Of a stretch of DNA of 64,000 bases, positions 20,000 through 31,233 are shown piece after piece; position 1 is the first letter of the stretch, and the number at the start of each line of letters is the position of its first letter. The notes beneath the pieces were generated by a model. That model had not been told where the DNA came from and did no database searches. It worked only from the letters and a program-made list of their open reading frames with translations. The DNA is taken from assembly GCA_020744425.1 (NCBI GenBank), contig JAGMUV010000001.1:7068001-7132000 (forward strand), written 5' to 3'. This DNA is from Dactylonectria macrodidyma (taxonomy: Eukaryota > Ascomycota > Sordariomycetes > Hypocreales > Nectriaceae). The translations under genes and the position numbers were made by a program.

Positions 20000-20820
20000 A
20001 GCTGGAGACCCTCCTTGCAGATTACATCGGCCAGTTCGCAGTAAAAAAACCAAAGTCAATCACGAAAGCGTCTCAATATTTACCCGCCAGCACCACCAGA
20101 GCGTTGCTAGATTACGCCCCCCCACCCGGTCGTTATGAAAAATGGAAGCAGACTGAATGTCTATTCGGTGGGTAGCGATGAGTAATTGGACTTCGTATCC
20201 GAGTTCTGCGCTGGCATGTACGGCTACTCCAATTCAACCATCCTAATGACTATTGAAGAGACGGCGAAGCTCGGGTTAAGCTTCGGCGCACCCGTTCTGC
20301 AAGAATCCGAGCTCGGAAAATTGCTAGTCGATCGATTTCCTAGGGTGAAGAGGATCCGATTCTGTAACTCAGCCACGAAGCAAACAACAACGCTGTCAGT
20401 GCGAAATAGCGTATACCCGTAGAGCAAAAGTATGTCAGACCAATGCACCGGTACTTACTTACTTATGACAGAGCTAAACTGGCATATCTGTTGAATGAGT
20501 TTTGGTTTTCGAGAATGACTACCATAGCGGCGGCATGTCCTTTGTCACAAGGGACACCGTTAACCCGTCTCATGGGTGACTTTGATCAGCTGGTAAATCG
20601 AAACAGCCAGTACCTTCAGGGTTTTTGACGATTTTGACAAGAAGGCACGTTCTATTTTGCCCGAAATTTCTGCCTCCCCATTCAATGGAGGTGTTTTTGG
20701 CTGATCTGGATTCTCCTTGGAAGGCTCACGGAGGCGACTTGTCCAGATGTGTCTCTTCAGGTAAGACAACAGGATCCCGTAGAATGGACACTGCTTATAC
20801 TGATAGTGCTGAATGCGATG
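20000..20820 (+). pseudogene. Class-III aminotransferase (glutamate-1-semialdehyde-aminotransferase-like) relic
   Basis: Degraded but readable across frames: KPKSITKASQYLPASTTRALLDY (the YLPGG-NTR block of the family), VVMKNGSRLNVYSVGSDE, then, after a TAA where Tyr is expected, LDFVSEFCAGMYGYSNSTI, LGLSFGAPVLQESELGKLL and RFPRVKRIRFCNSATK (the PLP-phosphate NSGTEA block, damaged). NDYHSGGMSFVTRDTVN follows in the frame after a TAG. A frameshift lies in the C run near 20120, and there are several stops beyond 20410. It is divergent from the BVMO and shares its motif-bearing promoter, so it was probably once a cluster member. No intact copy exists here; a different class-III aminotransferase is at 27.6 kb. 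Confidence 0.68.
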
Positions 20821-21351
20821 AGCGTCTAGATCGGTTTCTGGAATAGATTTCTCTCAGTCCAGACATCGTTGCACATTACGACCTTGTAGTTCATGCAGAG
20901 TGCCATAGCCTCTACCCAAAAATCAATCACTGCTGTCTCCATCATTTGCAAGTACTTCTTCTGATGTGTTGATCCTGGCAATCCCAAAGGAAAATCAGGA
21001 TGGGATTGCGCTTGAACTCCAAAGCATAGTGATGTCAAGCGGCGGCAATTTCACATTTATGTAAAAATTTTCGAGATCAACTACAGTACGGGTTGCACTT
21101 TCGGGTCTCAAGTGAAGTAGACTGGTACGCATCCCCTATAATGAACGGGTTGACCTGGGCGCGAGCATTCCGTCTCGCATTCGTTCATGCAAAGTGACAA
21201 GAGTCTGATTCATGTTTCGTCAACGAATGCGTGGGATTTGACATTGGTCGGTACATGAATGATCAGCATGATAGGTAACCTCCGTAGAACTGCCATCAAA
21301 TGAGACCGAATCCGCACACATTGCTTGCCTGCCTGTACCATGTGAAAGCGT

Positions 21352-23003
21352 TCATACCGCGCTAGCTTGGTGAGCCTCTGGACTATCAATGGACCCTTCA
21401 TACAGAGGCAGCGGTGGTTGGTACGAATGCCGAACCCTATACCAATTGCCAAGAGTGACAGCAGCACAAGCCACAATGTATGCCGAGGTCCAGTTCATCG
21501 TCAGTGGTGTAACAGGAATGAAGGTAGGAAAGTTGATAATGACAGTCGTAACGGAAGAGTAGCACAACGCCGCAACATTGATGGCTATTCCGAAGCGACC
21601 CAGGTTGAAGCTCCGGTCCTGGGGTAACGCGTTGCGACCCTTGATCAGGAGCAGAAAGATTGGAATGCAATATGAATTACTGAAGAAGAATCCGGCCGCC
21701 CCGAACATGGAGTTGAGTACTGTAGAGGGGCCGAGCACGAGGAGGTTGGCAAGGCACATAAGCACCACCGTGAGGACGACAGCGTTGACGGGAACCTGTA
21801 GCTCCGTGTTGACTTTGAGAAGCCAGCGGCGGCCGTGAAGCCCTCCAGTCTGAGAAAAGGACCAAATAAGACGGCTGCAGGTATAGGCCATCGATATTGT
21901 GGCGAAAATGTTGGCGCAACAGTAGATGGCCGCGACAGTGACGACGAACCCCATCCTCGGGAAGGCATCCCAGCAGAGCTGGAGGATTGCAAGCCCAGCC
22001 ATCGGCTCGAGAAGGTTCTCCGGATTCTTGAGACAGAAGAGAACGCCGATGAGCATGATCAATGTCGACACGATGTTGAGGATTGTAGTCCCTATCATGA
22101 CCTTAGGCACCTGTTCAGCTGGCCTCGGCATCTCGTCGGCAGCGTGGGCCGGCGCATCAAACAAGCTGATGGCAATGTTGCCAGGAAGAAAGTTGAGCAG
22201 GAAGACGATGCCGTTAGATGGCCAGCCTGTGTAGTTGCGGACGTCGATGAACACGGTCGATGCAGATGCCTTGGGTGATGTCTCTACCAGGAGACTCACG
22301 AAGATGAAAATCGTGGCGGCATTGAGAAAGATGATACTCGGGAAGGTGGATTTCGAGAAGGGCTTGATGCCCACAGTATTGACGACCAAAGAGACCATTC
22401 CAATCGCCAAGACTGTAAGGTAAACCTGCCAGAGCTCTCGTTGGAAGGATGAAACCGTCAAGGTGCGCAGTGCCAGCAGGAACTCGGCGGTGAATACGGC
22501 AGAACCGGCGAGTCCAAACAACCAGCCCCAACAGCCGCAGATTCCGACCCAGTAGGTCAGGAATTTTGAGCATCCGTCAGGTGCGAGCCTCGATGCCCAG
22601 TATGCCTGACCTGTTGGCTCGATTGTCAGCTCGCACAGAACTAGGTCCAGATGTTTCCTAGGGGACGGGGCGTCCCACCTGTAGTATGGGGAAAAGCGGA
22701 GGCGAGCTCGGCAAGGCTCAAGGCGGTCATGAGCTGGAACGACGCGGCAACTACGAAAGCCCAAAAATAGAAAGGACTTCCTCCACCGCCGATGACAAGC
22801 TGGAGGCTCGCGCAGATACTAAGAGGCGCTGCTGTTGCTGACCACTGGATGCCGACGGCTCCGAGGACGCTGAATCTGTTGCGGTCGAGGCAGATGGGTT
22901 CAGAAACGTGGCCAACGCGGCCGGAAAGCGACGAGTTGGACCCTTCTGCCGATTGAAGCCTTTGAACCGTCTGGTCTTCTAAGGTCTTCTCTTGAATCTC
23001 CAT
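21352..23003 (-). CDS. GABA/amino-acid permease, APC superfamily, two exons
   Basis: Exons 23003-22679 and 22610-21352, with a 68-nt intron (GTGGGA to AACAG), give 527 aa, usual for fungal GABA permeases (Uga4-like) of the amino acid/choline transporter family. About twelve hydrophobic segments are visible. The first pair is SVLGAVGIQWSATAAPLSI and FWAFVVAASFQLMTALSLAELASAFPHTTGQ, whose end matches the conserved AELASAYPTAGG block and is produced only by splicing. It should sit in the plasma membrane and import a small amino acid, GABA-like amine or choline-like compound. It is divergent from the cupin gene; the shared promoter has two cluster-1 motifs. Substrate not deducible. Confidence 0.88.
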
Positions 23004-23270
23004 GACAGCGACTTGTCGACTCTTGTTGGTGACACGATGTGGCTGAAGAGGTCAAGTTCAGGTGGGCGGGGTTTACGACTGAAGGCTTTGGATCGGGGTT
23101 CTGTTGGACTGGTCCTTCCTAGGACACCAACGGATGCTTTATACATTTGAGAGAGTTGACAGTCGGCATTTGTAGGTCAGCTACTCCATCGAGATAGCGC
23201 GTGCTTCCGGTGTGCGGGGTGTGGGCTAGCGTTCGTAAAGGTTGCTAGATGATCCGCCCCCGCATTAGAA

Positions 23271-23535
23271 ATCTAAGCGCTGCTTGTAATGTAATCCCGT
23301 CCTCCGATACGAGCCCCCTGTGTAAGCCATACTAGGAACACGCTGGGTATGTTTACCTCTTTAGATTAGCATCGAAACACATCCAGGAAAACGATGAACA
23401 GACCTCGCCCAAGAACAACCAGTGTACATATCAACCAAACATATCTACACCCTTGCAGGGTCTCCTTGGTCGACTCTTGAGCTTGTTTTCAGGTGTGGAC
23501 TTCAACCCCTCCTCGCGAGATAATGACGCTTAGAT
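23271..23535. promoter_or_regulatory. Two copies of the cluster-1 motif between permease and cupin
   Basis: ATCTAAGCGC at 23271-23280 (minus reading) and CGCTTAGAT at 23527-23535 (plus). CCTCCGATACGAG lies just right of the first copy. This is the only intergenic region between the permease start (23003) and the cupin start (23936). Confidence 0.55.
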
Positions 23536-23935
23536 CCAAGGGGCTGGTTTGCATTGGGCACAGGCATCCCATCCTCACCAAGTCGGGGACACATGGTTTC
23601 AGGCAAACCCAGCCTGCCACTTTCCCCGTGTCATTATGCAAGCCCATGGAGCAATACAGTGCAAGACATTCCCACATCCGGGACTACGGCTGACTTCTGT
23701 TCCTGAGAACTATGCCTCGGCTCCCCGCACGATGTAGACCACATGAGCTCGTTTCCATCTCAAGTCCAGGCTTAGTCGTGAATCTTGATGCACGGCGCTT
23801 CACCTCCAATACTACCACAGGGTCGTTTACTGTGTGCATACAAGTGCTGCAAGTAGCACCACGGCTGGTTCAGCTCTATCTCGTGTTATCATTAGTCACT
23901 GACTACCCCTTTTACCGCCTCTTACTGCTGTCAAC

Positions 23936-24469
23936 ATGCCCATCTATTTCAAGCGAGAGTCTGCTTTCCGCAAGGTTCCGCCCTTGTCGCCGAAGATTCC
24001 CCAAGTACCGCCGCGAATCTTCATCGGTATGACCTGGGGTGCTCACATGGAGATTTGGTCGAAGACATTTTAATATGATGGTCATGTGGCAGGAGATATA
24101 TTTGGCACCGACCCCGAGCTCCAAGCAGCGAATCCGCTGTCAGCCACCATGTTCTTCATGAAGGCGACAGAAAGCCCTGAGCCAGCGCCGCCCTACGAGT
24201 ACGACGAGGCAGGAATTGTTGTGAAGGGTCAGTCTGTTATCCAACTGTGAATACTGGGCCTATCATCGACCACATCATATACACTGCGACGTCTACGAGC
24301 AGTGGAGAAGGTGTTTTGCTGACCTGTTTTGACAGGCACCTCTATCCTGACGGATGAGACTGGGACTACCGTTACCTTGGATGCTGGTGATACTTTCTGG
24401 GTAGCTCGGGGTAGTACCATATCCTTCTCTGCTCCAATACTTTGTGCTTGTTTCAAGACTACAGGCTAG
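23936..24469 (+). CDS. Small cupin, EutQ-like (DUF861 type), three exons
   Basis: Exons 23936-24026, 24093-24227 and 24336-24469, with introns GTATGA...GGCAG and GTCAGT...GACAG, give 119 aa with phases consistent. The protein starts MPIYFKRESAFRKVPPLSPK, then GDIFGTDPELQAANPLSATMFFM, PAPPYEYDEAGIVVKG, ILTDETGTTVTLDAGDTFWVARGSTISF and CACFKT. That is a single cupin barrel with the PPYEY and GDTFW...GS pattern of EutQ-like cupins. Each exon is too short to stand out alone. It is divergent from the permease across a motif-bearing promoter. The role is unknown: such cupins are frequent in amine catabolic clusters as possible isomerases or binding proteins. No metal-binding HxH is obvious. Confidence 0.8.
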
Positions 24470-24764
24470 ATATAACAAGTTCTGAGTTGCGGTAGCCTCT
24501 TTTGAGGTTGGCGGAGCCTCCAGGTAGAACACGTCGATATGGCCGGTGCCCCTTGGATTTTATGACGATTGGAATATAGAAGTTTGACTGAGACCAAGGG
24601 CCAGGTACCAGGACATAGTCACCTTGTCGCTTTCATCTCAACTCCCCGAGGTTCAAACATCCCGCAAAAAGTCCCCGGTGATTCATCGGTACTTATCCGA
24701 GATTCTTGCGATTGAGGTAGAACACTACAAAGTCGAGCTTGCTATGGTCGCTCCGACTGTCATC

Positions 24765-26773
24765 TCAAGCAAAGCACAATCCGCCGGCAGGCCCGGCTAA
24801 GCTGGACAGACCTTCAAAACCAAACAAATCGTCAGGTCCGTCCCATAATGCCCTCAGGAGCTCCAATCCGCGTGCGGCGAGTAGCAAGGGAGGAGCACAT
24901 GCTAGTATACTCCTCTCAACTCTCCTACGCTGATTTCGTGCCTGGGCGTAGGCACCAACAACAACAGTGGCCCACCAAGTTGTATTCTCCCACGTTGTGC
25001 CCCGAACCCTATCGAGTTGTTCAAGCGCGTCGTCGACGATGGGCTGTACGGCGGTCTTCAGGCGATCGTGGTCTTCCGGGTGTCGTAGGTATGCAGAGTA
25101 AAGAAAAAGAACGAGCACATTCTGTGTGGCAAGGCCGGAGGCAATCATGGCCTGCTCGTTAGTATCTACATTGTCTTCCGCGCCTTCGGTGCCTTGAGCA
25201 TTCCGGTGCTGGCGTCCGACGAACCCACCATTCTCGTTGTACCACTCATCTGTGTGCTTGGCTCCTATAGACCGGTAATGTCCTTTCTGCGGCTGCCAAG
25301 AGGAGATGTCGCGTAGTAGGTCGGTGAATTTGGTATCACATCCAAGGTCTCGACCAGTCCTGATCTCCAGCTCCCGAGTCGCATAGAACTTGTGAAGAGC
25401 AGGAACCATCTCATACAATTCGACGGTGCAGCCGAAATAATTTCCGAATCTGTTGCTACTCTTCAAAAGCGCGAGTCGTCCTTCTTGGATCATTCTGAGA
25501 AGGTCTGAAGCACCGGACTCTCCGGGTGTGGGGAACCGGAGGCATGAGATGGATTGCATGTACGCCATGCTCTCGAGTAGGTTGGTCACCAGCTCTTCGC
25601 CGATAGCTCTTTGTTGAGATTCGAGGACTTTAGCAACGGGGTAGCTTGCTCGGAGATGGAATTGGAGGCTTCCGTGGTGGTTTCCGCTGAGGCACTACGA
25701 AACAGGGGTTCAATATTAGTATAGGGGAAACTGCGGATGCTATGGGGTGGATTAAAACTGGACAGCTGAGCAGATGGGTGCGGAATACGTAGACTTGGTG
25801 GTCGGGAGGATCGGTCTCGAAGACAAGGTGGTCATAAGGCGTTGAACGCAAAAGCAGTGAGCGTCAAAGGATATGAGACCCTTACCTCGTGCTCTGCCAA
25901 CAGACTCGTTACAAGCATTAGTCGTAGTGTATCGTCAGCCGACTTGTCGCTGCTGACCCAGGCCTTCAATGCTCTTCGCAAGCCAGTGATGGACTTGAGC
26001 AGATATCCGGCTGTGATTTCCTCGACGGCTTGGTTCTGTGGCATGCTGGCTGACAGGTGGACGCTGCCCACGGCCAGAACACCGTTCATCACCAGTTCAT
26101 CCGACTCGGCCAGTTGTAGCACGGTGCTCTTCCAAATATTGTCGGCACCAGATTTCTTAGACATCAAAAGCTCTGATGTGTACTGGATGTAATATCGGAG
26201 GACGTCCTGCGACATGGAGTCGAGGGCAGATGAGGCAAACCCCAGGGGCGTGGGAGGTGCACGCAGCAGGCCGACTTCTTTCTGTAGCAGCGCGGACAGG
26301 CCCAAACCCGTTGTTTCGAGTGGCGAAGAGAACCAGTCGATGGTGGGCGATTGGAACACATCGAGCCAGTCGTCTCCCAACCGTGGCGAGTCCGGAGATG
26401 TGGGCGGCCAGTTCGTGATGAGGGCATCATCCACGGCCAATGCTCGTGTTGCCCGGGAGTGAGACGAAGATGACGACGATGTGGCAGGCGATGAACAGTC
26501 AAGGGAGTGGCATGGCTCCACAGGCTTTGTCTTCCCATCGACACGCTTTAGGGCTTCAGACAGATATTCTATGGCTTCTCGCGAGGGCGTGTCAGAATCG
26601 ATGCCCATGGTGAGACGCCAAGCGAATTCGCTGGTCTGCGGCCACGCGCATTTCAGATCCAGGTTCTTGCAGCTCCTGCAAACCGGTTTCTGCCCCGGGC
26701 ACTTTTTACGCCGTAGGCGGCAGCAGAGGCAGCCCGTCTTGGACCGCAACTGTCGAGGACGCAGGTTTGGCAT
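24765..26773 (-). CDS. Zn2Cys6 transcription factor with fungal-specific regulatory domain, two exons
   Basis: Exons 26773-25886 and 25694-24765, with a 191-nt intron (GTAAGG to CGTAG), give 605 aa. The DNA-binding domain is at the N-terminus with perfect spacing: Cys15, 18, 25, 32, 35 and 42 (CX2CX6CX6CX2CX6C), with the basic RLRRKK between. A Ser-rich linker lies near 100-110. The rest resembles the fungal_trans_2 (PF11951) helical domain: SQDVLRYYIQYTSELL, then AEHE-CLSGNHHGSLQFHLRASYPVAK across the splice junction. It is nuclear and the likely pathway-specific regulator of cluster 1. Its own promoter carries the cluster motif, consistent with autoregulation. That this protein binds GCGCTTAGAT is inference. 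Confidence 0.9.
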
Positions 26774-26911
26774 GGTTCGACGTGAGGTGTAGGGTGAGTG
26801 AGCAGGAGGTTGGCTGATGCAGAAGGCTGGGGAATGGGGATTACTCTGCCCCAGGGTTGAATTGCTCGGCCGGGGGCCCTATTGGCGTCGTGGCTAACAT
26901 GGCCCCTCTCT

Positions 26912-27132
26912 TGATAAGCGCCAATCACTTAGACTCCCGCCATTTTGGAGATACCTTATGAAGAGGGGCATCAAATTCGAGACTGGTAAGCTGGCTTGGG
27001 CGCAGATAACCCCTGACTGTCGCCTTGCACCCCGCGTTTCGGCAAGTGCCGCATGGTGATACGACTCGAGCATCGTCGGCCGCCCGCGGAACCCCGAAAT
27101 GCCGCGAGCCTCGGAGTGTGTGGCGCTTAGAT
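26912..27132. promoter_or_regulatory. Cluster-1 motif copies upstream of the Zn2Cys6 regulator
   Basis: GCGCTTAGAT at 27123-27132, preceded six bases earlier by CTCGGAG, and the variant TGATAAGCGC (reverse of GCGCTTATCA) at 26912-26921. A weaker CACTTAGAC lies at 26926-26934. They lie 140-360 bp before the regulator start. Confidence 0.55.
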
Positions 27133-27591
27133 TGTGTCCATGTCCAGTCTTAGCCTATCTAGTAGATAGGTTATCTCGCACTTTAAGGGTTTGAGAACCC
27201 ACCAGGTATTCAGCGGCAATGGCCGCCGTCTCCGCGCCGGCCAAACGCTTGCCTCCTACCATAGTAAGCTCTCTTCTCTGGCTATACTGGATTCGTGGTA
27301 TGTGGCCTCTTGGATACGTCAACGTGGGTTGAAGAGATGAAGAGGCGGATTTGTGAATACTTTTCGCCTTTGTGGCAGCCCAGAAGCAGACCGATCTTTT
27401 GAGATTCGTTGTTTGACGGATCAATGGCTATTCCGACCCATTGGTGGCTGGGATGTGGGTGTCTTCTTGTCAATAGCTTCCGCTGGCGAGCGCTAGTTTT
27501 TCTTCTTCTTCAATCAATACAATATGCTCATTTTAACACGATCCCCGTCCAAGCTCCTCTTGAACGCCAGAGAATTCAGGCCTGTCTAAGA

Positions 27592-29043
27592 CTAAATCTC
27601 CTCCAGATCTACAAGGTCAATCAACGCCTTCTCCAGGGTGTCGATTGCACTCCAAAGGTCCTCCTCCGAGATGACGAGCGGGGGAGCAATCCTGAGTCTG
27701 TTGCCAGCAGCGATCACGACTACACCCCTTTTCCTCATCAAGCGGCTCAACCGGTCTGCTGTGACCCTTCCAGAAGGATGTGTCCCATCAATATGTAGCG
27801 CAACAAAAAGACCTAGCCCTGTTACCTTCAGGTGTGCATGTGGGCTTCTTAACAACGCCAGTCGGTCCAACAATTGGGCCCCAAGGCGACAGGATCTGCC
27901 AGGGAGGTCCTCGGACAGCGTCACGTCAATGGCAGCCAGGGCAACAGCACTAGCCAGAGGATTTGCCGCAAAGGTGGAGGAGTGCCTGGAAAGTGTCAAC
28001 CAATGGACGCTTGATAGCAGTGTCAGTTGGTGTGAATGCACTTACTCCCCAGGTCTGATCTGTGTCATAATAGCTTTGCTTCCCAGAATCATGCTCATCG
28101 GATAAAGTCCGCCAGTCAACGCCTTTCCAACAACGACCAAGTCTGGCTTGATGTCATAATGTTGGTACGCCATCAGAGCGCCTGTCCGACCGAAACCGGT
28201 TTGAATTTCGTCAACAATAAGGAGGACGTTGTGTGATCGACAAAGACCTCGGAGAGCGTGCATGTAACCAGGATCTGCCGGTAAGCACCCTCCGTACCCC
28301 TGCACACATTCGATGATGACCGCTGCGAGTTCTTTTCCACTGGCTTCGAAAGCCTTTTCGAGATCGTCGACTTCGTTGAAGCGCACAGGAAAGCCTGCCA
28401 CATCTGGACCGACATTCGGGAGAAAGGGCCCGAATCCTGAATGTGCGACCCAGTCAGTCGTCGATAGCTTTGTACCAGGCCGTACGGGGAGGCCGTGGTC
28501 CTTTCAAACTCACCTTCCCTGACGTCACTAAATGACGAGCCAGACAAAGGCGCCAAGGTCTTGCCATGGTAGTTGCCGGTGACAGTCAAGATCTTTGCTT
28601 GGTCGGGTTCGATTCCCTTGCAATTATAACCCCATTTCCTCGCATACTTGATGGCAAGATCCACGGCTTCCGATCCCGAGTTCATCGATGATGCGAGGTC
28701 GTAACCGAGTAGCTATCGACTTTTTAGCATTAGTGCTGATCAACTTCTGAAGACAGCAGGTCACCTCGCAAATCTTCTTGCAAAGCACCGGATAGCTCTC
28801 GTTTTGAAAAGCACTAGTGCAAAGAGCGAGCTTCTCGACCTGGTTGACCAAAGCGTCTACAATGCGGGGGTGGCCATGGCCATGGTTGACGACCGAAAAG
28901 GCGCTGAGTAGGTCGATGTACTCGTTTCCATCGATATCCCATAAGCGTGCGCCGAGGCCCTTCTTGAGAACGATGGGGATTGGGGTGTGTGTTGGCGAGC
29001 AGAAGCTGGCGTTCAAATCGATGTAGTCCTCAGTGGTCATCAT
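27592..29043 (-). CDS. Class-III PLP aminotransferase, ornithine-aminotransferase-like, four exons
   Basis: Exons 29043-28765, 28712-28514, 28436-28046 and 27985-27592 join in frame to 420 aa, near the usual ornithine aminotransferase length. Visible: DIDGNEYIDLLSAFSVVNHGHGHPRI near 36-61, SGSEAVDLAIKYARKWGY near 105-122, NYHGKT near 140-145, IIECVQGYGG near 200-209, VDEIQTGFGRTG with the cofactor Asp235, VVGKALTGGLYP with the Schiff-base Lys264 and the C-terminal PGEHSSTFAANPLA. Ornithine aminotransferases move the terminal amino group to 2-oxoglutarate, giving a semialdehyde; an omega-amino acid or GABA-like substrate is equally possible. No mitochondrial presequence is obvious. It is divergent from the FAD oxidase, with two motif copies between them. 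This is probably a pathway paralogue rather than the housekeeping enzyme. Confidence 0.88.
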
Positions 29044-29263
29044 TTTCTCCGTGAGAGTTGGAACTGGAAATTGATGCTGGTGGCAAAAGATGGAAAGTTA
29101 CAGTGGGTTTTTAGAACTGAAGTAGACGTGCTGTTCAAAGCCATTCGATATAAGTAGTCCACATGAGAGGATGAGGAACATTCATGGCTACGAGATGGGA
29201 CGAAGAACCATCTAATCGGCATATCTCTGTGCCTCGGACAATGTGGGTGAGAGCCTCGGGAGG

Positions 29264-29316
29264 CGCTTAGATCAAGGGCCGGAGATACACCGCAACGGGC
29301 CAGAGCGCGCTTATCA
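29264..29316. promoter_or_regulatory. Cluster-1 motif copies between aminotransferase and FAD oxidase
   Basis: GCGCTTAGAT at 29263-29272, directly preceded by CCTCGGGAG, and the variant GCGCTTATCA at 29307-29316. Both lie in the 622-bp divergent promoter. Confidence 0.55.
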
Positions 29317-29665
29317 ACGGGGGGGTAAGCAAGGCACTTCTGGCGTTCGGAGGCCGCGGACTTCAAGATTGGAACATCGGAGATCGGCAGAACCAATTCG
29401 TCGACAAGACAGCCTTGAGCGCACCCCGACAGAGTTGTGCACGCCGTCCTCGACCCGACTCCGCCTCGCTGCCTTAAAGAGTATATATGAAGGATACGTT
29501 TCCCCTCTGAGTTCATTTGTTGTGTGGCTCCGAACCTTTGCCAGCCACTCAGCCTCAGCGTAACACAACAGCCTTCTTGTTCTTGTAAAATCATTTCTGT
29601 CGCAGTCGATTGGCTGCCTTCATCTGCTCGCTACGCACAACAGCAATCTTTGATCTGTACCAATC

Positions 29666-31233
29666 ATGGAGAAATTCACCAGCAATGCGGATCGCGCCTC
29701 CGCAGCCGTGAGTCCTACGACCCTGGACAGCACCGCGTACATGGTTGACAAAGCTTTCAGGTTGATGCTGTAGCTACACTCTATCCCGCTCAAGTCGTCA
29801 AGCCATCGTCCACCGCGTTTACAGAGTGCCAGGGTTCGTTCTGGAATGCCCCCCAGCGGCAGAAATCTCCGGCTTGTTTCTTCCAGCCTACGAACTCGGC
29901 TCAAGTAAGAGCAGCCATCGTTGAAGTGGCTCGGGCGGGGAGCCCTTTCGCGATTAAAGGCGGTGGCCACTCTGCTAGCGGAGGCTCAAGCTGCTACGAT
30001 GGCGTTCAATTCGATCTCGTCAATCTCAGCCATATCGACATCGCAGATGACAAGCAGACGGTGAGAGTTGGTCCCGGTGTCCGATGGGGCCCGTTGTTGC
30101 AAACTCTTGAGAAGGAAGGTGTGATCGCGGTCGGCGGACGAGATTTTGGTGTTGGTGTTCCTGGTTTCGTGTTTGGCGGTGAGTTCTGGCCCGCTCTCAA
30201 CAACGATGGAAAATGCGACTGATGCATCTGGACGATAGGTGGCCTCTCCTATTTGAGCGCCCAATACGGCTGGGGAATCGACAACCTCGTGTCTTCCGAC
30301 ATTGTGTTAGCCAATGGCGACTTAATTACCGTGGACAGCGCCTCCCACCCTGATCTGAACCAGGCTCTCCGTGGTGGCGGTGCTCACAACTTCGGCATTG
30401 TCACAAGTCTGACGTTGAAGATCTACCCTTACAAGGGTATGTGGGGAGGTGTGAACGTCGTGGCCGAAAAACATTTCGACGCATTCTTTGACGAATACGA
30501 CACTTACACCCGCAACCTGGTCAAAGATGGAAAGGCCCACATGATTTTGGACTTTGTGCGAAAAGACGGCGAGATGGTTGCCGCCCAGTTCGTCGGCTAT
30601 CCTGATTCACTGCCGAATCCTCATATCTACGATGGCTTCCGCCGCATACCTAGCGTCATGAACACCCTTCGCCTCGCTGATTACAGCGCTTTGGCGGCGG
30701 AGGTGGCGGAGGTGACCGACTCGGGGGGGCAGCGAAATGGATATTGGACTACAGCCATGGAGTATGACATCAACCTTCTCAAGGCTGTCTACAAGCTCTG
30801 GGCAGAGAAAACCGAGACATGCCGCATGAAGACGGTGCTGGATTTCAACCACATAACGCCCGGAATGAGGAACAAAGCTGCTCGTGAAGGGAAGCGGAAT
30901 CTTTATGGGCTCGAGGGCCCCGATGAGCCGTTGAGCAACATCCTGCTCACCGCCACGTGGGACAATGAGTCTGACGACGAGGAAGCAGCGTCTCTTCTGA
31001 AGAGTTTGGGTGATGCGATCGATGACCTTGCTCGAAGGCATGGGAAGAGCCTCCAGTTCAGGTACATGAACTATGCAAACCAACAGCAGGATGTAATCGC
31101 AGGGCTCGGAGCTGAGAACAAGGCATTCCTGATCGAGGTTGCCGCGAAGTATGACCCGGAAGCAGTGTTCCAGAAGCTCCAGCCAGGAACCTTCAAGATC
31201 GACGCATCAGGGTCCGGCACAAGCATATTATAG
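29666..31233 (+). CDS. FAD-linked oxidoreductase, berberine-bridge-enzyme type (PCMH fold), three exons
   Basis: Exons 29666-29707, 29761-30178 and 30239-31233 give 484 aa. The 14-codon first exon (MEKFTSNADRASAA) is accepted because the GTGAGT...TTTCAG junction leads straight into VDAVATLYPAQVV in frame. The FAD-binding domain shows FAIKGGGHSASGGSS with His84, the usual site of covalent 8-alpha-FAD attachment, then VRVGPGVRWGPLLQTLE and FGGGLSYLSAQYGWGIDNL, formed by splicing. The second covalent Cys of bicovalent members is not seen near YGWGID. The C-terminal BBE domain ends with YMNYANQQQ and KYDPEAVFQKLQPG. The family oxidises alcohols, amines or alkaloid C-N bonds using O2 (6-hydroxynicotine oxidase is a relative). 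No secretion signal is seen. It shares a promoter with the aminotransferase. Confidence 0.9.

Noticed and set aside
19765..20175. 136-codon open frame as an independent gene
   Set aside because: Its last third is aminotransferase homology that continues in another frame; it is part of the pseudogene.
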